From: Niveispirillum fermenti
GTDB lineage: Bacteria; Pseudomonadota; Alphaproteobacteria; Azospirillales; Azospirillaceae
DNA length: 64,000 bases
Reading direction: 5' to 3'
Assembly: GCF_048066175.1 (NCBI RefSeq)
Contig: NZ_JBLTXA010000009.1
Location: 62,001-126,000 of the forward strand
Both the position numbers and the translations under genes were made by a program. The notes under the pieces are model-generated. The model was not told where the DNA came from. It saw only the letters and a program-made list of their open reading frames with translations, and did not search any database. Below, piece after piece: positions 1 to 8,606 of the stretch. The number at the start of each line of letters is the position of its first letter. Position 1 is the stretch's first letter.

Positions 1-346
1 TGGAGATCACGTCGGCCATGGCGATTTCTTCCGCCACGCGCACCGGGTTGGCGCGATTGCCGATGGGAATACCCAGCGCCAGCAGCCGCGCGTTGCGCGT
101 CTGGCGCGCCAGGATGGCCAGCGTCGTCATGCAGGATGTCGACATGCAAGTCGCCGCCGCATGATGCTCGTTGATCATGATGTTGTATCCCAGCTCGTCG
201 GCCAGGACATATTCATCCAGATAGCGGTTGATCAGCCGCCCCGCCTCCACCGGGTCGCAATGATGCTGCGGCAGGGTGATGCGCATCGGTCCCGGCACCT
301 CGAAGGCGGGGTGATAGGCCTGTTCGCTGAATTGCCAGACTTTCAT
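1..346 (-). CDS. LLM-class flavin-dependent oxidoreductase (partial, C-terminus outside window)
   Basis: The reading frame starts at the ATG at 346 and runs off the left edge, so only the first 115 residues are visible. They look like the N-terminus of a bacterial-luciferase-like (LLM) monooxygenase: a beta-strand start (MKVWQF), then an NEHH motif at residues 59-62 and a following stretch rich in small residues that forms the flavin-barrel core in this family. Such enzymes use FMNH2 and O2 to oxygenate small organic substrates. It lies 12 bases downstream of an alpha/beta hydrolase on the same strand and is almost certainly co-transcribed with it; a GAGGAG ribosome site precedes the ATG. The substrate is unknown. 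Family call is firm, function is not. Confidence 0.85.
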   Translation of the reverse strand, partial: MKVWQFSEQAYHPAFEVPGPMRITLPQHHCDPVEAGRLINRYLDEYVLADELGYNIMINEHHAAATCMSTSCMTTLAILARQTRNARLLALGIPIGNRANPVRVAEEIAMADVIS

Positions 347-358
347 GAAGGGTACTCC

Positions 359-1180
359 TCAAGCCGCGACGGCGGCGCCGCCGCGGGCGAAATCGCCGAT
401 GCGCCGTGCCGCCATATCGGGGCGGTCGACATAGATGCGATGACCGCATTCCGGGATGGTTTCGAACGTGGAGCCGGGGATCAGCGCGGCATAGTCGCGC
501 CCGTAATCCAGGGATGCGATGGCGTCATCCTCTCCCCACAGGACCAGCGTCGGGACGGTGACGCGGTGAAGACGGTGGCGGAGCTTGGGGTTGCACATAT
601 AAGGCGACCAGCCGAACAGCATGGTGGCCTCCGCATTGCGCACGCGCCGTTCCAGGACCTCCTCCGGCATGGCGGCCAGGTCCAGCCGGGGGGCGGGCGT
701 CAATTGCGACTGGCGCTCCAACGTGCCGCCATCCTGCACGAAAATGTCCAGCACGCGGCGCGTCGTGCGGTCCGCCGTTTCGATCCCGAACGGGGCGCCC
801 AGCACCGACAGGGCCACGCGCCCATTATTCTTCACCAGCATTTCCGCCGCGATCCAGCCGCCGAAGGAAAAGCCGGCCAGCACCACATCGTGCAAATCCA
901 ACTGGTCCAGCAGGTCCAGATAGAAATAACCCAGATCATCGACGGTGGAGTAGGACCGTGGCAGGTCCGACCCGCCGAAGCCCGGATGCGACGGGGCATA
1001 GACCGTGTGCGTGGCCGACAGAAGATCGATCAGGGGAAACAGCGCCTCCACCCCGTCCATGCCATGCAGCAGCAGCAGGGGCCGACCTTCGCCCTTGACC
1101 AGCATTTCCAGGCGAACGCCGCCCACCTGTAAAAACCGCGTTCCGGAAGGAGAGAGGGCGTTCGCCGCTTCGCTATTCAT
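359..1180 (-). CDS. Alpha/beta hydrolase
   Basis: A 273-residue alpha/beta-hydrolase-fold protein. The oxyanion-hole motif LLHGMDG is near residue 38, the nucleophile elbow GFSFGG carries Ser105, and the likely acid and His lie in LWGEDDA (about 219) and ECGHRIY (about 252). There is no signal peptide, so it should be cytoplasmic. It is the first gene of a leftward operon with the LLM monooxygenase (12-base gap) and diverges from a LysR regulator. That pairing suggests hydrolysis of an ester, lactone or ring-cleavage product made by the oxygenase. It could equally be a C-C bond hydrolase; the sequence does not decide. Confidence 0.85.
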   Translation of the reverse strand: MNSEAANALSPSGTRFLQVGGVRLEMLVKGEGRPLLLLHGMDGVEALFPLIDLLSATHTVYAPSHPGFGGSDLPRSYSTVDDLGYFYLDLLDQLDLHDVVLAGFSFGGWIAAEMLVKNNGRVALSVLGAPFGIETADRTTRRVLDIFVQDGGTLERQSQLTPAPRLDLAAMPEEVLERRVRNAEATMLFGWSPYMCNPKLRHRLHRVTVPTLVLWGEDDAIASLDYGRDYAALIPGSTFETIPECGHRIYVDRPDMAARRIGDFARGGAAVAA

Positions 1181-1277
1181 CCGCCATGACCTTTCTTGAA
1201 CGCTTCACGCTTGATTGACGATGGCTGATTCTTGGCCGGGCGAAGGCTTTGCCGTCCAATTCTTTGTCTTGCAGAAC

Positions 1278-1296
1278 TGATGCCGGCGCGGTATCA
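1278..1296. promoter_or_regulatory. LysR-type operator (T-N11-A palindrome), copy 1
   Basis: The 19-bp sequence TGATGCCGGCGCGGTATCA is an inverted repeat (8-bp arms, one mismatch, 3-bp centre) with T-N11-A spacing typical of LysR boxes. It lies just upstream of the lysR ATG at 1304 and in the space shared with the divergent hydrolase. Similar palindromes occur at 18504 and 28537. Assignment to this LysR protein is inference. Confidence 0.5.
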
Positions 1297-1303
1297 ATTA
1301 GAC

Positions 1304-2182
1304 ATGGAACTTCGACATCTCCGGTATTTTCAAGCAGTTGCACGCGAGGAGCACTTCGGTCGCGCCGCGCAGGCGATCCGCATCGCCCAGCCGGCGCTGA
1401 CCCGTCAGGTCCGCGACCTGGAGGAAGAACTGGGCGTGCAACTGTTCGAACGGCTGCCGCGCGGCGTGCGCCTGTCACCGGCGGGGCGGGCCTTCCTGGA
1501 AGATACCGACGCCATTCTGGAAAAGCTGCAGCGCTCCGTCGCGCGCGCAAAAAGCTATGCCACCGGTCATGTCGGGTCGGTGCAGATCGGGTTCAGCGAG
1601 CTGGCGTCCCGCCATCCCGACATCCCGTCCAAGCTGCTGCGGTTCCGCCTGGATGAACCCATGGTGGAACTGAACCTTCTGCCGATGAGTTCGTTGAACC
1701 AGATCGACGGCCTGCGCAACGGCACCGTGGATGTGGCCATTGTCTATGACATTCATCTGCCGGACGAAAACCACGGGCAGTTGGAAACCTGCGAGCTGGG
1801 CAATAGCGAGATCGTGCTGGCCATCCATGAGGATCATCCGCTGGCCCAACGCCCCATCCGGATGCAGGATCTGGCGGAGGAACGTTTCATCTTCCCTGCC
1901 CGCAAGCCGCAACCGCGTTATTTCGACCGGCTGATGCAGGCCTGCATGGACAATGGCTTTTCACCCAACATCGTGCAGGAAACGGCCACCGACAGCATCC
2001 TGTTGAGCCTGGTGGCCGTCGGCCTGGGCATCGGCTTCACCCAGCAGACGCGGCAGGTGCCGCGTCAGGGTGTGTTGCTGCGGGAGGTGGAGGATCTGGA
2101 GCTGTCCTTCCGCCTGCATCTGGCCTGGCGCCGCTCCGACCCCTCGCCCGCCGTGCTGCGTTTCATCAACGCGATGCGGTAG
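1304..2182 (+). CDS. LysR-family transcriptional regulator
   Basis: The start at 1304 gives 292 residues and the classic LysR N-terminus: MELRHLRYF, then a winged helix (residues about 1-60, with AAQAIRIAQPALTRQVRDLE as recognition helix). A substrate-binding domain follows (about 90-290). In-frame starts further upstream would add residues that do not fit the family. It is transcribed away from the hydrolase/LLM oxygenase pair, the usual arrangement for a LysR activator of an adjacent aromatic-degradation operon. Its last 17 bases overlap the end of the convergent LuxR gene. A T-N11-A palindrome just before the start probably mediates autoregulation. The inducer is unknown. Confidence 0.92.
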   Translation: MELRHLRYFQAVAREEHFGRAAQAIRIAQPALTRQVRDLEEELGVQLFERLPRGVRLSPAGRAFLEDTDAILEKLQRSVARAKSYATGHVGSVQIGFSELASRHPDIPSKLLRFRLDEPMVELNLLPMSSLNQIDGLRNGTVDVAIVYDIHLPDENHGQLETCELGNSEIVLAIHEDHPLAQRPIRMQDLAEERFIFPARKPQPRYFDRLMQACMDNGFSPNIVQETATDSILLSLVAVGLGIGFTQQTRQVPRQGVLLREVEDLELSFRLHLAWRRSDPSPAVLRFINAMR

Positions 2183-2954
2183 GGGGACGCAACCGCCCAT
2201 ACGTCGTCGCCAGGTCCTGCTTGTCCATCACGCCCAGCTTGCAATAGGCGCGGCGGCGATAGGTGATGATGCTGGACAGGGTCAGGCCGGTGGCGGCACC
2301 GATTTCCGCCTGGGTCCGGCCCAGGATCATATTGGCGGCAACTTCCGCCTCACGCAGGCTCAACCCCACGCCGGCGGCTAGAAGCACGTCTGCCACCGTT
2401 TCCGGCGTATCATCACAGGGCCGGTTGGCCGACAGATCGACATGGCGGCACAGTGCTGCCATCAGGATGGGGGCTGCACCCTCCAGCCGTTCGATGTCCG
2501 CCGGCTGGAACTCGCCATCAACGGAGCTGCGGTAGCCGCTGGCCACCAGCGCACGCGGCCCCGCCGACAGGATGCTCAGCCGTTCGGCGATGTCCCCACG
2601 CTCGTAGCAGGTGCGGCGGTAATCGGGATCGGCGATGTCGCGCGCGCGCGTGCGCACCACCATGACACCACCCCTGGCACGGCCCGGCACCGCACGGCGG
2701 ACGGCCTGATCGGTGCGCCAGAAACGGCCGCAATAAGCCTGTGAGGCCGAGCGGGCGAAATCCGGCACGGCCCGGCAATCCCCCTCCGCGAACAGGGCGC
2801 GGGGGGCCCCCGGTCCGGTCGGGGCAAAGGCGGAGAACAGCCGCGCACCGCACAGGTCACGCAGGCTCAGCAGGAACCGGGCCGGGAAGTCCGGGGTGCC
2901 GACCGCGGCCACCAGCCCGGCCAGCATCGTCATGTCATCACGCCTGTCCATCAT
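2166..2954 (-). CDS. LuxR-family helix-turn-helix regulator
   Basis: A 262-residue protein whose C-terminal 65 residues form a LuxR/GerE helix-turn-helix (LSLREAEVAANMILGRTQAEIGAATGLTLSSI, then YCKLGV). The N-terminal 190 residues match no domain I can name and are not a receiver (no phosphoacceptor Asp pattern). A ribosome site (AGGGGGACAGG) supports the ATG at 2954, with another ATG one codon later. It is convergent with lysR and divergent from the VOC gene at 3041. It could be an orphan ligand-sensing regulator of the catabolic cluster. Confidence 0.85.
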   Translation of the reverse strand: MMDRRDDMTMLAGLVAAVGTPDFPARFLLSLRDLCGARLFSAFAPTGPGAPRALFAEGDCRAVPDFARSASQAYCGRFWRTDQAVRRAVPGRARGGVMVVRTRARDIADPDYRRTCYERGDIAERLSILSAGPRALVASGYRSSVDGEFQPADIERLEGAAPILMAALCRHVDLSANRPCDDTPETVADVLLAAGVGLSLREAEVAANMILGRTQAEIGAATGLTLSSIITYRRRAYCKLGVMDKQDLATTYGRLRPPTASR

Positions 2955-3040
2955 CCTGTCCCCCTGCCGGGGGGACGAAGGCCCGCCGCACCCGGCCTAT
3001 GCTGGCCCCAACCATTCAACGACATCCGGGAGACGATGCC

Positions 3041-3568
3041 ATGTCCACGCCGCCGAAGATCAAGGGCCTTTACCATTTCGCCTATCCCTGCCGCGATGCG
3101 GAGGAAACCCGCCATTTCTACGAGGATGTGCTGGGCCTGCCGCTGGTCAATTGCATGACCGCCGATCGCGTGCCCAGCACGGGAGAGGAAAAGCCCTATG
3201 CCCATATGTTCTTCGCCATGACCGATGGCTCCTACATCGCCTTTTTCGACCTCGGCGAAAACGAGATGCCTGCCCCCTCCCCCAACACTCCCGGCTGGGT
3301 GCAGCATTTCGCGATGGAAACCGGGTCCGTGGCCGATGTCCTGGCCATGCGCGAACGGCTGGTCGCGCATGGGGTGGAGGTGCTGGGACTGGTCGATCAC
3401 GAATTCGTGAAATCCATCTATTTCTTCGATCCCAACGGCCTGCGTCTTGAGGTGACGGCCCGCACGGAATCCCCCACCTACCTTGCCGATGCCGCCCGCA
3501 CGGCCCGCGCCGACCTGGACCGATGGACGGCGGCCAAGGCCGCACGGCTGAAGGCGCGGGCGGGGTGA
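3041..3568 (+). CDS. VOC (glyoxalase/extradiol dioxygenase fold) protein
   Basis: The ATG at 3041 gives a 175-residue protein; an upstream in-frame extension is rich in Pro and Arg and is not coding-like. It contains one vicinal-oxygen-chelate module. Likely metal ligands are His in LYHFAYPCRDAEE (about residue 12), His in WVQHFAME (about 88) and Glu in LRLEVTAR (about 139). The DPNGLRLE signature is typical of single-domain glyoxalase/bleomycin-resistance members. Candidate roles are extradiol ring cleavage, glyoxalase-type isomerisation or epimerisation; the sequence does not choose. It stands alone between a LuxR gene and a convergent hydrolase. Confidence 0.85.
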   Translation: MSTPPKIKGLYHFAYPCRDAEETRHFYEDVLGLPLVNCMTADRVPSTGEEKPYAHMFFAMTDGSYIAFFDLGENEMPAPSPNTPGWVQHFAMETGSVADVLAMRERLVAHGVEVLGLVDHEFVKSIYFFDPNGLRLEVTARTESPTYLADAARTARADLDRWTAAKAARLKARAG

Positions 3569-3579
3569 ACCGGAACGAT

Positions 3580-3615
3580 GCCCCCCTTCCCTCGGCCTGT
3601 CCGGGGAAAGGGGGC
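3580..3615. terminator. Hairpin between convergent genes
   Basis: GCCCCCCTTCCCTCGG at 3580-3595 pairs imperfectly with CCGGGGAAAGGGGGC at 3601-3615 and is followed by TTT. It lies between the VOC gene and the oppositely oriented hydrolase, where a shared terminator is expected. Confidence 0.55.
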
Positions 3616-3622
3616 TTTGCCA

Positions 3623-4804
3623 TCACCCTTCCAGGAACCCCTTGCGCCGGCTCCAGTCCGTGATCAGGCCGATGCAGGTGGCCAGATGCTCAGGCTGGCC
3701 GATATAATAATGCGTGGCCCCGATGATGCGGTGATATTCCTTGTCCGGTGTGGCCAATGCCGCGTTGATGGCCGGATTGTGCGAGGCCGGGACGGCATCA
3801 TCGGCCGTGTTCTCGATCTGCAGCACCGGTGTCCGGTGGATGCGGGCGGCGTTCATCGGCCCCTTGGCGTTGGACAGATCATAGCTCCACTGGCTGAGCC
3901 AGGATCGCAGGGTGCAGAAGCGCGCCAGCCCCACCGGCCCGACATTGACGGTACGCGGATCGCCCATATAGGTCCAGTTCGGCCGCCGTTCATTGGGATC
4001 GACCGTGGGGTCGATCCAGCGCACGTCGCACATGGTGCGATGGACGATGAAGGCGCGTTCCTGCTCAGCCCCGCCGCGCCGGCGCAGCCGTTCCAGCTGT
4101 TCCTGGCACCATTGGGTGATACGGCGGTTGCGGGCAACCTGGCCGGCACGGAACCGGCTGATGAAATCGGGGTCGAAGGCCGGCTTGTTGGGGCAATCGT
4201 CGGCATAAATGTCGAAAGCAACGTCACGCCGGTCGGGATCAGCCTCGTCCAGCACCGATGGGTCCAGCCATTCGGTCAGGGTTTCCGCGCGGGACAGATG
4301 GGCGGCGATGAAGATGACGCCATCGGCCATTTGTAGCCCGGCCTGGGTCAGGTCCAGCGCGTCACCGGCCGGTGTGTGGGTGATGGATGGTTTCTCCGCC
4401 TGCGCCTGATAGAACAGCGACAGCGATCCGCCCCCGGACCAGCCGACCAGCACCACCCGCTCATAGCCCAGCACCTCACGGGCATGGGCGATCCAGCGGC
4501 CAAGGTCGATGGCCACCTTCTCCATGATCAGGGCGCTGTCGTTGCGGGGGTAACGGCTGGCGGCACACAGCACATCCAGCCCCTGATCCGCCAGCGCCAT
4601 CGGCATGGGCAGCAATTGCAGCGTCGATGTCGGGTGCATGAAAAGATAGACCGTGCGGGCGCGGGCAGCCGGCCGGCACAGAAGCTGGCCTTCCAGGTTG
4701 ACCTTCCCTGAATTGCCGGCAAAGCCATAGGTTTCGCTGAACCCCCTGATGTCGGGGAAGCTGACCACCTGCGGCTGCCGGACCCAGGCTGTTGGTTGCG
4801 ACAT
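3623..4804 (-). CDS. Alpha/beta hydrolase, large cytoplasmic type
   Basis: A 393-residue hydrolase. The strand-loop FMHPTS (about residue 55) and nucleophile elbow GWSGGG with Ser123 are clear. A late segment TPVLQIENTADDAVPASHN (about 328-346) and GATHYYIG (about 369) provide candidate Asp and His. A long insertion (residues about 180-320) rich in charged and aromatic residues caps the active site and sets it apart from short esterases. No signal peptide. It sits 42 bases downstream of the FAD monooxygenase in the same direction, so the pair probably acts in sequence: hydroxylation, then ester, lactone or ring-product hydrolysis. The exact reaction is unknown. Confidence 0.8.
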   Translation of the reverse strand: MSQPTAWVRQPQVVSFPDIRGFSETYGFAGNSGKVNLEGQLLCRPAARARTVYLFMHPTSTLQLLPMPMALADQGLDVLCAASRYPRNDSALIMEKVAIDLGRWIAHAREVLGYERVVLVGWSGGGSLSLFYQAQAEKPSITHTPAGDALDLTQAGLQMADGVIFIAAHLSRAETLTEWLDPSVLDEADPDRRDVAFDIYADDCPNKPAFDPDFISRFRAGQVARNRRITQWCQEQLERLRRRGGAEQERAFIVHRTMCDVRWIDPTVDPNERRPNWTYMGDPRTVNVGPVGLARFCTLRSWLSQWSYDLSNAKGPMNAARIHRTPVLQIENTADDAVPASHNPAINAALATPDKEYHRIIGATHYYIGQPEHLATCIGLITDWSRRKGFLEG

Positions 4805-4846
4805 GTTCGTTTCTCTCTTCGGATTGTTCTTCTGCTGACGGTGCGC

Positions 4847-6049
4847 TTACAACGGCACGGTCGTCACATCATGCCGGAATAGCCATTCGTAGCGTTCGGC
4901 CACCCGTTCAGGGTCCCATTCCCGGTCCACATAGGCTTGTGCCCCCGCGGCCTCGGCCAGGGCCGGATTGTGGAAGCGGCCGGCATTGGCCGAGGCCGCC
5001 TGGACCACCCGCGTCGTGCGGGGGATGCGCGCAGCCTGATAGGCCTGGAATGCCCGCGCATGGTCGCCGGCATAGGTTTCCAGTGCCCGGCCCAGGACAA
5101 AGGCATCCTCGACGGCCATGCCCGCCCCCGCCGCCATGAAGGGCAGCATTGGATGGGCGGCGTCGCCCAGCAGCGTGACGCGGCCCTTCGTCCAATTGTC
5201 CAGCGGCTGACGCGACAGCAACGCCCAGCGGAAGGGCTGCGGGATGGCCCGGATATAGGTGTGAACATCGGCATGCCAGCCGGCATAGTCGGCCAGACAG
5301 GCCTCCACCGTGGACGGGCTGGACCAGGATTCCGTCTTCCAGTCCTGGTTTTCCACGACGCTGGAGAAATTCATCAATTCTCCGCGCCGGATGGGATAAT
5401 TGACGATGTGGCCGCCCGGCCCGATCCAGTTGATGCCGACATCGCGCACCAGATGGGCTGGCAGCCGGTCCATGGGGATGACCCCGCGCCACGCCACGAT
5501 GCCCGTGAAGCTGGCCGCCAGTTCACCGAACAGCTTCTGGCGAATGACGGAATGCACGCCATCGGCACCGATCACCAGATCGACCCGCTCCGCCGGCTGG
5601 TCCGCGAAGTGCAGCGTCGCACCGGCCGGCTCCTGTTCCACATCGACGCAGCGCGACGCCAGCCGGATCGCGTCCGGCCGGACGGCACGTACCGCCTCGG
5701 CCAGCACATTATGCAGGTCGTTGCGATGGATGGTGATGTAGGGCGCGCCATAGCGCTCCACCGATTGCGGCCCCAGATCGAAAAGCTTCCAGGTCTGGCC
5801 CGTACTCCATAGCCGGATTTCCTTGCCGACCGGGCAGTAGGATTGCGCCAGGATGGCATCCAGGATGCCCAGTGCGGCAAAAACCCGCGTGCCGTTGGCG
5901 CTGATCTGCAACCCGGCCCCGACCTCCCGCAATTCGTCGGCCTGTTCATGGACCGTGACGTCGAACCCGCGTCGCAGCAGCGCCAGGGCCGCCGTCAGTC
6001 CGCCGATCCCCGCCCCGACAATGGCTATCCGCATTGGGGCTATCCGCAT
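4847..6049 (-). CDS. FAD-dependent aromatic monooxygenase (salicylate/3-hydroxybenzoate hydroxylase type)
   Basis: A 400-residue class A flavoprotein monooxygenase. It shows the dinucleotide motif GAGIGG at 12-17, the EVGAGLQIS segment typical of salicylate-hydroxylase relatives, the DG motif (VIGADGVHS, about 160) and the GD motif (LLGDAAHPMLP, about 290). These enzymes use NAD(P)H and O2 to ortho- or para-hydroxylate phenolic acids. A GAGGTG ribosome site favours the first ATG at 6049, but a second in-frame ATG at 6034 lies inside a tandem duplication of the start region. The gene diverges from an IclR regulator and leads a two-gene operon with the hydrolase at 3623. Substrate not determinable by eye. 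Confidence 0.9.
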   Translation of the reverse strand: MRIAPMRIAIVGAGIGGLTAALALLRRGFDVTVHEQADELREVGAGLQISANGTRVFAALGILDAILAQSYCPVGKEIRLWSTGQTWKLFDLGPQSVERYGAPYITIHRNDLHNVLAEAVRAVRPDAIRLASRCVDVEQEPAGATLHFADQPAERVDLVIGADGVHSVIRQKLFGELAASFTGIVAWRGVIPMDRLPAHLVRDVGINWIGPGGHIVNYPIRRGELMNFSSVVENQDWKTESWSSPSTVEACLADYAGWHADVHTYIRAIPQPFRWALLSRQPLDNWTKGRVTLLGDAAHPMLPFMAAGAGMAVEDAFVLGRALETYAGDHARAFQAYQAARIPRTTRVVQAASANAGRFHNPALAEAAGAQAYVDREWDPERVAERYEWLFRHDVTTVPL

Positions 6050-6073
6050 TGGACACCTCGTTTGAGTTTTAAC

Positions 6074-6104
6074 GTTCGATAATAACGAACATTATTCGTC
6101 AATA
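6074..6104 (-). promoter_or_regulatory. Candidate IclR operator, copy 1
   Basis: Lies between iclR and the divergent monooxygenase. On the minus strand it reads TATTG, ten bases, TTCGTTATT, then ATCGAAC. On the plus strand it contains the inverted repeat GTTCG-N7-CGAAC at 6074-6090. About 21-23 of 31-32 positions match copies at 8551, 24746 and 28547 with identical ATTG-N10-TTC spacing. The plus-strand GTTCGATAAT resembles, from memory, the published PcaR (IclR family) box. Binding by the adjacent IclR is inference. Confidence 0.6.
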
Positions 6105-6194
6105 TCACAAGAGTCGATCCCCGGCCAGAACCATTGCGCTGTCGACGCAAACCCGAAGCTCTGCTACCCATGGCGGGGAACCAGCGAGAAAACG

Positions 6195-6980
6195 ATGACG
6201 AATCCGTCCGACGATTCCCTCAACCAGAAGCGGCGCGTGCAATCCATCGAGGTGGGGTTCCGGGTGATCCGGGTCTTGCAGCGCGCGACCGAGCCGATGG
6301 CCCTGCGCGACATCGCCAAGGCCGCCGAGATGCCGGCCAGCAAGGCCCATCTCTATCTGGCTTCCTTCATGCGGGAAGGGCTGGTGGCGCAGCACCCGCA
6401 GACGGCACGCTATGCCCTTGGCCCTTACGCCACCGAACTGGGCCTGTCGGCCATCCGGCAATTGTCCGTGGTGGAAGCGGCCAATATGGAGATGGCGGAA
6501 CTGACGGCGCGCACGGGCTGCGCCACCTATCTGTCCGTCTTCACCGAATATGGTCCGGCCATCGTTTCCAAGGTGGATGGCAACCGCCAGGGAGCCTTCA
6601 CGGTACGGCTGGGCCATGTTCTGCCGATGGCCAGTTCGGCGACGGGCATCATCTTCCTGGCCTTCCTGCCACAGGCGCTGACCTACCTTTCATCGGAAGG
6701 CCAGCCAGACCTGATGCCGGCGCCCGACCTGCTGGCGGCGGTCCGGCGCAATGGCTATGCCACCACCAGCGGCCTGATCAACGCCAATTTTGCCGCCATC
6801 TCCGCCCCGATCTTCGATTACAGCGACGGTCTGGCGGCGGCTTTGACGCTGCTGGGCCCTGACAAGTACCTGACCGGTGACCGAACGCGGTCCAGCATTG
6901 ACCATGTCCTGGATGCCGCCGGCCGGGTCAGCGTGAAGATGGGCGGCCGCGCCGCCGGGACGCGGCCGGCAACGGCCTAG
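6195..6980 (+). CDS. IclR-family transcriptional regulator
   Basis: A 261-residue IclR protein. The winged HTH occupies residues about 14-75 (VIRVLQRATEPMALRDIAKAAEM, then KAHLYLASFMREGLV). The effector domain (about 90-250) has the family features TGCATYLSVFTEYGPAIVSKVDG and the conserved late segment GYATTSGLINANFAAISAPIFD. Members control aromatic-acid and hydroxy-acid catabolism and bind inverted repeats at divergent promoters. It diverges from the FAD monooxygenase and overlaps the convergent aldehyde dehydrogenase by four bases. A motif repeated at several other divergent promoters in the window makes it the likely master regulator of the left block. Confidence 0.93.
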   Translation: MTNPSDDSLNQKRRVQSIEVGFRVIRVLQRATEPMALRDIAKAAEMPASKAHLYLASFMREGLVAQHPQTARYALGPYATELGLSAIRQLSVVEAANMEMAELTARTGCATYLSVFTEYGPAIVSKVDGNRQGAFTVRLGHVLPMASSATGIIFLAFLPQALTYLSSEGQPDLMPAPDLLAAVRRNGYATTSGLINANFAAISAPIFDYSDGLAAALTLLGPDKYLTGDRTRSSIDHVLDAAGRVSVKMGGRAAGTRPATA

Positions 6981-8470
6981 ATGGCGATGGCGACCGACTT
7001 CACCTCCGTATAGGCCTCGATCCCTTCCCGGCCGTTCTCCCGGCCCCAGCCGGATTGCTTGAACCCGCCGAAAGGCAGGGCGGGGTCCAGGCCGCCGCCA
7101 TTCACCCGCACCGTTCCGGCCTTCAGCTTGCGGGCCAAACGGTGCGCGGCGCTGAGATTCTGTGTCCAGACCACGGCACCCAGACCATACTCGGTATCAT
7201 TGGCCTGTGCCGCGATGGCGTTCAGGTCGCCGTCGCTGAAGGACATGGCACACAGGACGGGGCCAAAAATCTCCTCCCGCACCACCGACATCTGCGGCGT
7301 CGTGCCGGTCAGCACCGTGGGTGGCACGAAATAGCCGGGGCCGTCCGCGGCCGTGCCCTGCCCGCTGATCCGCGCGCCGTCCCTCAACCCCGCCTCGATA
7401 TAGGACAGCACCCGCGCCTTCTGTTCGGCCGAGACGACGGGCCCCATCTGCGTCGTGGGGTCCAGACCCGGCCCCACGCGCAGCCTGGACGCGAAGTCAC
7501 ACACGCCTTCCACCAGGGCATCGAACACGCTCTCATGCGCGAACAGGCGGGACCCGGCGTTGCAGATCTGGCCGGCATTGGTGAAGATCGACCGGGCAGC
7601 CCCCTCGATGGCGCGGCTGATATCGGCGTCGGGCATGACGATTACCGGCGTCTTGCCGCCCAGTTCCAGCGTCACCCGCTTCATGGTGCCCGTCGCGGCC
7701 TTGATGATCAGGCGGCCAACCTCGGTGGAGCCGGTGAAGGTCACCTTGTCCACGCCGGGATGGGCCACCAGGGCCGCCCCCGCCATCTCCCCCACCCCGG
7801 TCACCAGATTGAACACGCCCTTGGGGAAGCCCACCTCCTCCACCAGATGCGCCAGCTTGATCGCCGTCAGCGGCGTCTGTTCGGCGGGCTTCAGGACCAG
7901 GGTGCAGCCGGCCGCCAGTGCCGGGGCCATCTTGGCCACCGCCATGGCCAATGGCGCGTTCCAGGGCACGATGGCCGCCACAACGCCCACCGGTTCCCGC
8001 ACCGTATAGGCGTGCCAGGTGCCGGGACCGGACAGGTTCACCGTTTCCCCGCCCAGCTTTGTCGTCCAGCCGGCATTGTAGCGCAGGGTTTCCACCGCAT
8101 GCGGGACGTCGAACAGCCGGGCATCGCGCAAGGGCTTGCCATTGTTCAGTGTTTCCAGCAGGGCGAATTCCTCCACCCTGGCCTCGATCGCGTCGGCCAG
8201 CCGCCAGAGAAGGCGGGCGCGTTCCGATGGCTTCATCTCCCCCCATGGCCCATCCAGGGCGGCGCGCGCCGCCCGCACGGCAAGATCGACATCCGCTTCC
8301 CCGCCCAAGGCCACCTGGCCCAATGCAGACCCGTCGCCGGGATTGAACGTGTCGAAGCCGGCACCGGTGCGCGGCTCCCGCCATGTGCCGTCGATGAACA
8401 GGCCATGTTCTCGCCCGGCGAAGCGTCGCGCTTCTTCCAGGGCGATCTGGTCCTTTGCGATATCCGGCAT
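6977..8470 (-). CDS. NAD(P)-dependent aldehyde dehydrogenase
   Basis: A 497-residue ALDH-superfamily enzyme with all key residues: the PWNAP loop at 169-173, KPAEQTP (194-200), GSTEVG (247-252), general base Glu269 in ELGGK and nucleophile Cys303 in NAGQICNAG. It oxidises an aldehyde to an acid; aromatic and aliphatic substrates both occur in this subgroup. It is divergent from the GMC oxidoreductase at 8607, suggesting alcohol to aldehyde (GMC) then aldehyde to acid (this enzyme). It overlaps the end of iclR by four bases on the opposite strand. The shared intergenic region holds a candidate IclR operator. Confidence 0.93.
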   Translation of the reverse strand: MPDIAKDQIALEEARRFAGREHGLFIDGTWREPRTGAGFDTFNPGDGSALGQVALGGEADVDLAVRAARAALDGPWGEMKPSERARLLWRLADAIEARVEEFALLETLNNGKPLRDARLFDVPHAVETLRYNAGWTTKLGGETVNLSGPGTWHAYTVREPVGVVAAIVPWNAPLAMAVAKMAPALAAGCTLVLKPAEQTPLTAIKLAHLVEEVGFPKGVFNLVTGVGEMAGAALVAHPGVDKVTFTGSTEVGRLIIKAATGTMKRVTLELGGKTPVIVMPDADISRAIEGAARSIFTNAGQICNAGSRLFAHESVFDALVEGVCDFASRLRVGPGLDPTTQMGPVVSAEQKARVLSYIEAGLRDGARISGQGTAADGPGYFVPPTVLTGTTPQMSVVREEIFGPVLCAMSFSDGDLNAIAAQANDTEYGLGAVVWTQNLSAAHRLARKLKAGTVRVNGGGLDPALPFGGFKQSGWGRENGREGIEAYTEVKSVAIAI

Positions 8471-8550
8471 TTCTCACCGTCTCGAATTGATGGATGGATA
8501 GGATGTCGGCGCGTGCGGCCGGGTGGACGCCTCGGCGTCTCTTCGTTTGC

Positions 8551-8581
8551 TATTGTTGAACATATTCCGTTATTGTGCAAC
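8551..8581 (+). promoter_or_regulatory. Candidate IclR operator, copy 2
   Basis: The divergent ALDH/GMC promoter region contains TATTG, N10, TCCGTTATTGT, then GCAAC. ATTG-N10 spacing is the same as in copy 1, with 22 of 32 positions identical; 23 of 32 match copy 3 at 24746. It is markedly AT-rich compared with its surroundings. Confidence 0.55.
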
Positions 8582-8606
8582 ACCCCTTTTGGATTTGTGA
8601 GGAACC

